A stretch of 9,491 bases of DNA from Pseudomonadota bacterium (GTDB taxonomy: Bacteria > Pseudomonadota > Alphaproteobacteria > Caulobacterales > Caulobacteraceae): positions 1 to 9,491 of the forward strand of contig JAFAEC010000153.1 in NCBI GenBank assembly GCA_023424215.1. Reading direction: 5' to 3'. Position 1 is the first letter of the stretch, and each line of letters opens with the position of its first letter. Below the pieces are notes generated by a model. The model searched no databases. It was not told the DNA's origin and worked only from the letters and a program-made list of their open reading frames with translations. Positions 6,342-9,491 of this stretch are shown piece after piece. The position numbers and the translations under genes are program-made.

Positions 6342-7088
6342 TCACCACCCCAGCCCCGCCTCGCCCCGCAGCACCGCCTCCACCTCCGCCGTATGCTTGC
6401 CGCCGCCGCGGTCGTGCAGCACCAGCGCCGGCAGCAGGCGCAGCGGGGCCTTGCCGGTCTTCACCGCCCGCACCAGCACGCGCTTGGCCGGCTCGTCGGC
6501 GAAGGCGTGCACCGGCCGCACCGCGAACGATCCCGCCGTCGCCCCCAGCCCGGCCAGTAGGTCGGCCAGCCGGTCGGCGCGGTGGATCACCGTCACCGTC
6601 CCGCCCTCGCGCACCGCCTTGAGCAGGAACCGCGTCCACGCCCCCAGCCCGTCGTCGGCCATCCACGCCCCGCGCTTGCCCTCGGCCGGGGCCCTGAGCG
6701 CGCCCGGATCGTCGAAGAAGGGCGGATTGCTGACCGCATGGTCGAACGGCGCCAGCCCCAGCGCCCGGAACCCCGCCGCCACGTCGCCCTCGATCACCTC
6801 GGCCTCCGCCCGGTTCAGCGCCGCGTTCTCTCGCGCCAGCGCCGCCATGGCCGGGTCGCGCTCGACCCCGACCAGCCGGACGCCCGACCGACGCGCGGCG
6901 ATCTGCATCAGCACCGCCCCGGCCCCGCAGCCGGCCTCGAACACTCGCTCGCCGGCCTTCGCCTCCACCGCCGCCGCCAGCAGGGCCGCGTCCATGCCGG
7001 CGCGATAGCCCTTCGCCGGCTGGCGCAGCCGCACCCGGCCGTCCAGCAGCCCGTTCTCCACGACTTCGATCCCGGCTGCGACGGACAC
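6342..7088 (-). CDS. N6-adenine methyltransferase, TrmN6/YfiC type
   Basis: A 248-residue class I SAM-dependent methyltransferase of the COG4123 group, which includes E. coli YfiC/TrmN6 (tRNA1-Val adenine-37 N6-methylation). The SAM-binding motif I is FEAGCGAGAV (50-59), and the acidic residue that normally contacts the ribose is Glu76 in VGVERD. The catalytic motif NPPF is at 121-124, typical of enzymes that methylate the exocyclic amine of adenine. The N-terminal RVRLRQPAKGYRAGMDAALL (18-37) also matches this group. The C-terminal domain (155-248) contains the VRPVHAFADEPAKRVLVRAVK segment, which is conserved in the alphaproteobacterial members. RNA is the likely substrate; the precise nucleotide is inferred only from the family. 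It starts with GTG at 7088, with a good Shine-Dalgarno (GGAAGGGG) nine bases upstream. It is divergent from the prenyl synthase gene, sharing a gap of about 100 bases. Confidence 0.85.
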   Translation of the reverse strand: MSVAAGIEVVENGLLDGRVRLRQPAKGYRAGMDAALLAAAVEAKAGERVFEAGCGAGAVLMQIAARRSGVRLVGVERDPAMAALARENAALNRAEAEVIEGDVAAGFRALGLAPFDHAVSNPPFFDDPGALRAPAEGKRGAWMADDGLGAWTRFLLKAVREGGTVTVIHRADRLADLLAGLGATAGSFAVRPVHAFADEPAKRVLVRAVKTGKAPLRLLPALVLHDRGGGKHTAEVEAVLRGEAGLGW

Positions 7089-7093
7089 GCGGC

Positions 7094-7122
7094 TTGACCC
7101 CTTCCTGCCCCGTCACCATTGT
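7094..7122 (+). promoter_or_regulatory. Possible promoter of the prenyl synthase gene
   Basis: TTGACC (7094-7099) and CATTGT (7117-7122) are separated by 17 bases, a reasonable sigma-70 arrangement with a near-consensus -35. Transcription would start near 7129 and leave a leader of about 58 bases. The -10 box does not match GCTANAWC well, so this is a moderate candidate only. Confidence 0.35.
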
Positions 7123-7186
7123 GCGCCGCGTCGTCGCCGGGCAAGGCGGCGTCGCGATTTTCCTCCCGCGCCCGCCCCCGAAGAGT

Positions 7187-8209
7187 ATGTCCTTGGACGC
7201 TGTCACCGTCGCCGAGACCCGTCGCAAGGGAGAGGTGGAGCCGCTGGTCCGGCTGGCCGGTCCCGACATGGCCGCCGTCGACGCCCTGATCGTCGAGCGC
7301 ATGCAGTCCCAGGTGCCGGTCATCCCCATGCTGGCCGACCACCTCGTCGCCGCCGGGGGCAAGCGGCTGCGTCCGCTGCTGACCATCGCCGCCGCCCGCG
7401 CCGCCGGGGCCCGGGGCCCGATCGAGGCCCCGGTCCGCCTCGCCGCCGCCGTCGAGTTCATCCACACCGCCACCCTGCTGCACGACGACGTGGTCGACTC
7501 CTCCGACCTGCGCCGCGGCAAGGTCGCCGCCCACCTGATCTGGGGCGCCCCGTCCAGCGTGCTGGTCGGCGACTTCCTGTTCGCCCGCGCCTTCGAGCTG
7601 ATGGTCGAGACCGGCCGCATGCGCGCGCTCGGCATCCTCGCCACCGCCTCCAGCGTCATCTCCGAGGGCGAGGTGCTGCAGCTGACCCGCGCCCACGACC
7701 TCAACCTCGACCAGGCCACCTATCTGCAGATCATCTCGGCCAAGACCGCCGAGCTGTTCGCCGCCGCCGCCGAGGCCGGCGCCGTGGGGGCCGACGCCGA
7801 CGACGCGACGGTCGCCGCCCTGCGCGCCTACGGCCTCAACCTCGGCCTCGCCTTCCAGCTGGCCGACGACGCGCTCGACTACGGCGGCCAGTCCGAGGTG
7901 CTGGGCAAGAACGCCGGCGACGACTTCCGCGAGGGCAAGGTCACCCTGCCGCTGCTGCTCGCCGCCGCCCGCACCCGCGGCCGCGAGGACGCCTTCTGGG
8001 ACCGCACCATCAACAAGGGCGAGCGGACGGAGGACGACTTCCGCCGCGCCCGCGAGCTGATCCTCGGCTCCGGCGCCGTCGCCGCCACCCTCGACCTCGC
8101 CTGGGACTACGCCGACCTCGCCCGCGAGGCCCTGTCACCGCTGCCCGCGAGCGACTGGCGCGCCGCCCTCGAACGCCTCGCCGACTTCGCGGTCAGCCGG
8201 GTGGCGTGA
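7187..8209 (+). CDS. ispB: Long-chain polyprenyl diphosphate synthase (probably decaprenyl, ubiquinone side chain)
   Basis: A 340-residue trans-prenyltransferase that adds isopentenyl diphosphate units to an allylic primer, making the polyprenyl tail of ubiquinone in the cytoplasm. Conserved elements in order are GGKRLRP (57-63), the first Asp-rich motif LLHDDVVD (97-104) followed by SSDLRRG, the KTAELF segment (186-191), the second motif QLADDALD (224-231) and GKNAGDDFREGKVTLP (240-255). Asp100, Asp101, Asp104, Asp227, Asp228 and Asp231 would bind Mg-diphosphate. The residue five positions before the first motif is a small alanine (Ala95), as in long-chain enzymes. Alphaproteobacteria usually use Q-10, so decaprenyl is the expected product; octa- or solanesyl cannot be excluded. 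The ATG at 7187 gives the normal length. An extension to 7094 would add an unlike, proline-rich stretch. The gene ends 28 bases before the inverted-repeat unit. Confidence 0.9.
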   Translation: MSLDAVTVAETRRKGEVEPLVRLAGPDMAAVDALIVERMQSQVPVIPMLADHLVAAGGKRLRPLLTIAAARAAGARGPIEAPVRLAAAVEFIHTATLLHDDVVDSSDLRRGKVAAHLIWGAPSSVLVGDFLFARAFELMVETGRMRALGILATASSVISEGEVLQLTRAHDLNLDQATYLQIISAKTAELFAAAAEAGAVGADADDATVAALRAYGLNLGLAFQLADDALDYGGQSEVLGKNAGDDFREGKVTLPLLLAAARTRGREDAFWDRTINKGERTEDDFRRARELILGSGAVAATLDLAWDYADLAREALSPLPASDWRAALERLADFAVSRVA

Positions 8210-8237
8210 TCCCCGACAGTCCGCGTGCGGCCCGGCG

Positions 8238-8292
8238 ATTGCTGGTTCATCACGAAGGACACAAAGGATGCACGAAGAACACGACGGGGCCG
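8238..8292 (+). repeat. Left arm of the 55-bp inverted repeat
   Basis: The outer 25 bases, starting ATTGCTGGTTCATCACGAAG, are identical to the reverse complement of the right arm. The inner part contains four 9-base units in the pattern 2 + TG + 2. Only the first is the intact CACGAAGGA; the others read CACAAAGGA, CACGAAGAA and CACGACGGG. All three differences inside the units lie in this arm, so this copy has drifted from the consensus. Confidence 0.9.
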
Positions 8293-8320
8293 GTGGGGCG
8301 GCTCCATCGCGCTCCGCTGC

Positions 8321-8728
8321 TCAGAGGACGAGACGCCGGAGACCGTGCTTCAGCAGCACGGTGTTGAAGTTGATCAGGTAGCCCAGCCTCGCGCCCGAGA
8401 AGCGCAGGTAGGTGAGGAGTTGGGCCGAATGGATCGACGCCAGGGCGTCGATCGCCTTGATCTCGACGATCACGCGGTCTTCGACCAGCAGGTCCAGCCG
8501 GCAGCCCACGTCGACCTTCACGTCGCCGTAGGCGACGGGAATTCCAACCTGCCGCTCGACCCTCAGCCCTCTCCCGCGCAACTCCTCCGCCAGACACGCC
8601 TCATAGACCGACTCCAGCAGCCCGGGCCCGAGCGCGCGATGCACGGTGAAGGCTGAGTCCACCACGGCCCGTCCCACACGCTCCACGCCTGCGGACACGG
8701 GCTCGGTCCCTTCGTGTCCTTCGTGCAT
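8321..8728 (-). CDS. GxxExxY protein (PDDEXK-like nuclease fold)
   Basis: A 135-residue protein of the GxxExxY family (TIGR04256; PF13366, PDDEXK_3). The name-giving motif is Gly36-LL-Glu39-SV-Tyr42 in HRALGPGLLESVYEACLAEEL (30-50). A PD-(D/E)XK-like set is visible: Asp79 in CRLDLLVED, Glu89 and Lys91 in VIVEIKA, then Gln103 in SAQLLTYL. The fold therefore resembles a metal-dependent nuclease, and the residues needed for catalysis seem present, but the family's actual activity is not established. The family core starts near residue 16. Residues 1-8 (MHEGHEGT) are written by the repeat arm itself: two units plus the ATG. The in-frame GTG codons at 8698, 8686 and 8677 are other possible starts. 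The ATG at 8728 is preferred because an upstream repeat unit places AAGGA eight bases before it. Both the inverted repeat and the antisense orientation to ispB and acpP suggest an acquired gene. Confidence 0.85.
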   Translation of the reverse strand: MHEGHEGTEPVSAGVERVGRAVVDSAFTVHRALGPGLLESVYEACLAEELRGRGLRVERQVGIPVAYGDVKVDVGCRLDLLVEDRVIVEIKAIDALASIHSAQLLTYLRFSGARLGYLINFNTVLLKHGLRRLVL

Positions 8729-8758
8729 CCTTCGTGTCCTTCGTGATGAACCAGCAAT
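8704..8758 (-). repeat. Right arm of the 55-bp inverted repeat, with intact 9-mer units
   Basis: Read on the minus strand, this arm has the same outer 25 bases as the left arm, then CACGAAGGA twice, the dinucleotide TG, then CACGAAGGA and CACGAAGGG. It supplies the Shine-Dalgarno-like AAGGA, the ATG (the last base of a unit plus the TG) and the first codons of the GxxExxY gene, which may be why its units have stayed intact. Confidence 0.9.
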
Positions 8759-8858
8759 GGCCGCCCCAGCACCAACCTTGACCGCAGCCTACGCCCCGGC
8801 CGCTCCATCACAACCCGTTGCCGCCTCCGGGCGGGCTGTATGCAGCCGCCCCGGCTGT

Positions 8859-8866
8859 GCTAAAGC
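8859..8866 (+). promoter_or_regulatory. Possible -10 box of acpP
   Basis: GCTAAAGC matches the Caulobacter -10 consensus GCTANAWC at seven of eight positions. It would start transcription near 8873 and leave a leader of about 108 bases before acpP. No good -35 box is seen at the expected distance, so the call is weak. The rest of the 222-base gap (8759-8980) shows nothing else I can name. Confidence 0.3.
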
Positions 8867-8980
8867 GCTCGCAACCGGTCGGGGTGAGTCTTCGTTGAAG
8901 GCTTGCGCCGCCGTCGCCGTCGTCATACGGCAGGACTTGAGACAACCGCCGGCACAACGGCATCAGAAGGCAGACACAAC

Positions 8981-9220
8981 ATGTCCGACACCCTGGAACG
9001 CGTCCGCAAGATCGTGATCGACCACCTGGACGCCGATCCGGACAAGGTCACCGAAAAGGCCAGCTTCATCGACGACCTGGGCGCTGACTCGCTCGACAAC
9101 GTCGAACTGGTCATGGCCTTCGAAGAAGAGTTCGACATCGAGATCCCGGACGACGCCGCTGAACACATTCAGACCGTCGGCGACGCGGTGAAGTTCATCA
9201 ATGAGAAGACTGCGGCTTAA
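8981..9220 (+). CDS. acpP: Acyl carrier protein AcpP
   Basis: A 79-residue acidic acyl carrier protein of type II fatty acid synthesis. The phosphopantetheine attachment site is Ser37 in the motif GADSLDNVELVM (34-45). The four-helix pattern and acidic recognition helix (VELVMAFEEEFDIEIPDD, 41-58) are typical, and the length is standard. It carries growing acyl chains between the Fab enzymes in the cytoplasm, and also donates to lipid A and phospholipid synthesis. The ATG at 8981 is preceded by AGAAGG about ten bases upstream. Codon use is biased, with AAG for Lys and GAC/GAA for acidic residues, as expected of a highly expressed gene. It is followed by fabF on the same strand after a 108-base gap holding a strong stem-loop. 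Confidence 0.97.
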   Translation: MSDTLERVRKIVIDHLDADPDKVTEKASFIDDLGADSLDNVELVMAFEEEFDIEIPDDAAEHIQTVGDAVKFINEKTAA

Positions 9221-9245
9221 TCGCTCGCTTCACTCATCGGCATTC

Positions 9246-9297
9246 AATGGCCGCCCGGCGCTCCTAGCGGAGACGCCCGGCGGCCATTATTGTTTCT
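9246..9297 (+). terminator. Large stem-loop with T-rich tail between acpP and fabF
   Basis: The two arms AATGGCCGCC (9246-9255) and GGCGGCCATT (9279-9288) pair perfectly. After one C-C mismatch, GGCG pairs with CGCC; then CTCC pairs with GGAG around the four-base loop TAGC, with one bulged A. The result is about 18 base pairs. It is followed by TATTGTTT, so it looks like an intrinsic terminator, probably a partial one, since fabF begins 41 bases after the stem. It may also stabilise the 3' end of the acpP message. The fabF ribosome binding site lies outside the stem. Confidence 0.75.
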
Positions 9298-9328
9298 GAA
9301 TCAGGATTCTGGAGTGGAGCGCGAAAGC

Positions 9329-9491
9329 ATGCGTCGCGTCGTCGTAACGGGCCTCGGCCTGGTCACGCCCCTGGGCAACGGGGTCGAGCATAGCTGGCAG
9401 GGCATCGTCGAAGGACGCTCGGGCATTCGCCAGATCACCGCCTTCGATACCGAGGGCTATGGCTGCACCATCGCGGGCGAAGTGCCGAGCG
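9329..9491 (+). CDS. fabF: 3-oxoacyl-ACP synthase II FabF, N-terminal part
   Basis: The first 54 residues of a ketoacyl-ACP synthase II, which condenses malonyl-ACP with acyl-ACP to elongate fatty acids; the rest is beyond the window. The N-terminus RRVVVTGLGLVTPLGNGVEH (2-21) is the classic start of KAS II enzymes, and SGIRQITAFDTEGYGCTIAGEV also fits. The catalytic Cys and two His residues are downstream and cannot be seen. The ATG at 9329 has GGAG nine bases upstream. The order acpP-fabF is conserved in most proteobacteria. With the stem-loop between them, fabF is likely made at a lower level than acpP, or also from its own promoter. Confidence 0.95.
   Translation, partial: MRRVVVTGLGLVTPLGNGVEHSWQGIVEGRSGIRQITAFDTEGYGCTIAGEVPS

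Larger units (their letters stand above)
8238..8758. mobile_element. Inverted-repeat-bounded GxxExxY gene unit (putative mobile or passenger element)
   Basis: A 521-bp unit consisting of a GxxExxY gene between two 55-bp arms in opposite orientation that agree at 51 of 55 positions. Only 28 bases separate the gene's stop from the left arm, and the gene's start codon lies within the right arm, so nearly all of the unit is repeat plus gene. It sits between ispB and acpP, two genes that do not need it. No transposase is present and no target duplication could be found at the edges. That it moves is an inference from the structure, not shown. Confidence 0.55.

Noticed and set aside
7094..7186. Longer start for the prenyl synthase
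   Set aside because: The added residues (Pro/Arg/Val-rich) are not typical of the family, and the extension would overlap the promoter candidate; ATG 7187 gives the normal length.
6319..7719. A 466-codon minus-strand frame across the methyltransferase and prenyl synthase genes
   Set aside because: It is a shadow of two well-supported genes and shows only compositional Arg/Gly/Ser runs.
8238..8758. CRISPR array from the short CACGAAGGA units
   Set aside because: The units are 9 bases long, directly adjacent with only a TG between pairs, and form mirror-image arms. There are no spacers and no cas genes.
8227..8764. Target-site duplication flanking the inverted-repeat unit
   Set aside because: The bases just outside the arms (ending CCCGGCG on the left, beginning GGCCGCC on the right) share no direct repeat. 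GCGGCC on the left and GGCCGC on the right are inverted and offset by five bases, so they may be chance.

Overview
This window looks like the chromosome of a high-GC alphaproteobacterium, most likely of the order Caulobacterales (a Brevundimonas-, Caulobacter- or Phenylobacterium-like genome). That assignment is an inference. It rests on the strongly G/C-ending codon use, a promoter with the Caulobacter-type -10 box GCTANAWC upstream of ettA, a long-chain polyprenyl diphosphate synthase of the ubiquinone pathway, and a DUF6065 protein.

Layout. (1) The window opens inside a plus-strand EF-hand calcium-binding protein (1-327), which abuts tail-to-tail a minus-strand DUF6065 protein (328-1218). 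(2) A minus-strand cluster runs from 4473 down to 1293 and perhaps on to 328. It holds ettA (ABC-F translation factor), a DUF433 antitoxin, a DUF5615 PIN-like toxin and a D-isomer 2-hydroxyacid dehydrogenase. The last three are chained by 4-base start/stop overlaps, and a Caulobacter-type promoter sits in front of ettA. (3) Between 4601 and 6325 lie small or poorly characterised genes: a four-helix membrane protein (minus), a 66-75 residue hydrophilic protein (plus), a 2OG-Fe(II) oxygenase-like protein (minus) and a small membrane protein (plus). (4) From 6342 to 8209 there is a divergent pair: an N6-adenine methyltransferase of the TrmN6/YfiC type (minus) and a polyprenyl diphosphate synthase (plus). 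(5) From 8238 to 8758 there is a compact 521-bp unit. A GxxExxY (PDDEXK-like) gene is bracketed by a near-perfect 55-bp inverted repeat built from the 9-mer CACGAAGGA. (6) The window ends in the fatty-acid synthesis genes acpP (complete) and fabF (5' end only), separated by a large stem-loop.

The genes are mostly housekeeping: translation control, quinone side chain, fatty acid synthesis and RNA modification. Two accessory units are set into that background. The toxin-antitoxin pair is embedded by translational coupling between ettA and a metabolic dehydrogenase. The GxxExxY unit lies between the prenyl synthase and acpP, and it is the most unusual object here: its repeat arms supply the ribosome binding site, the start codon and the first residues of the protein. 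I saw no tRNA, rRNA, CRISPR array or recognisable transposase. No gene-free stretch exceeds about 300 bases; the longest is 8759-8980 (222 bases), which should carry the acpP promoter.
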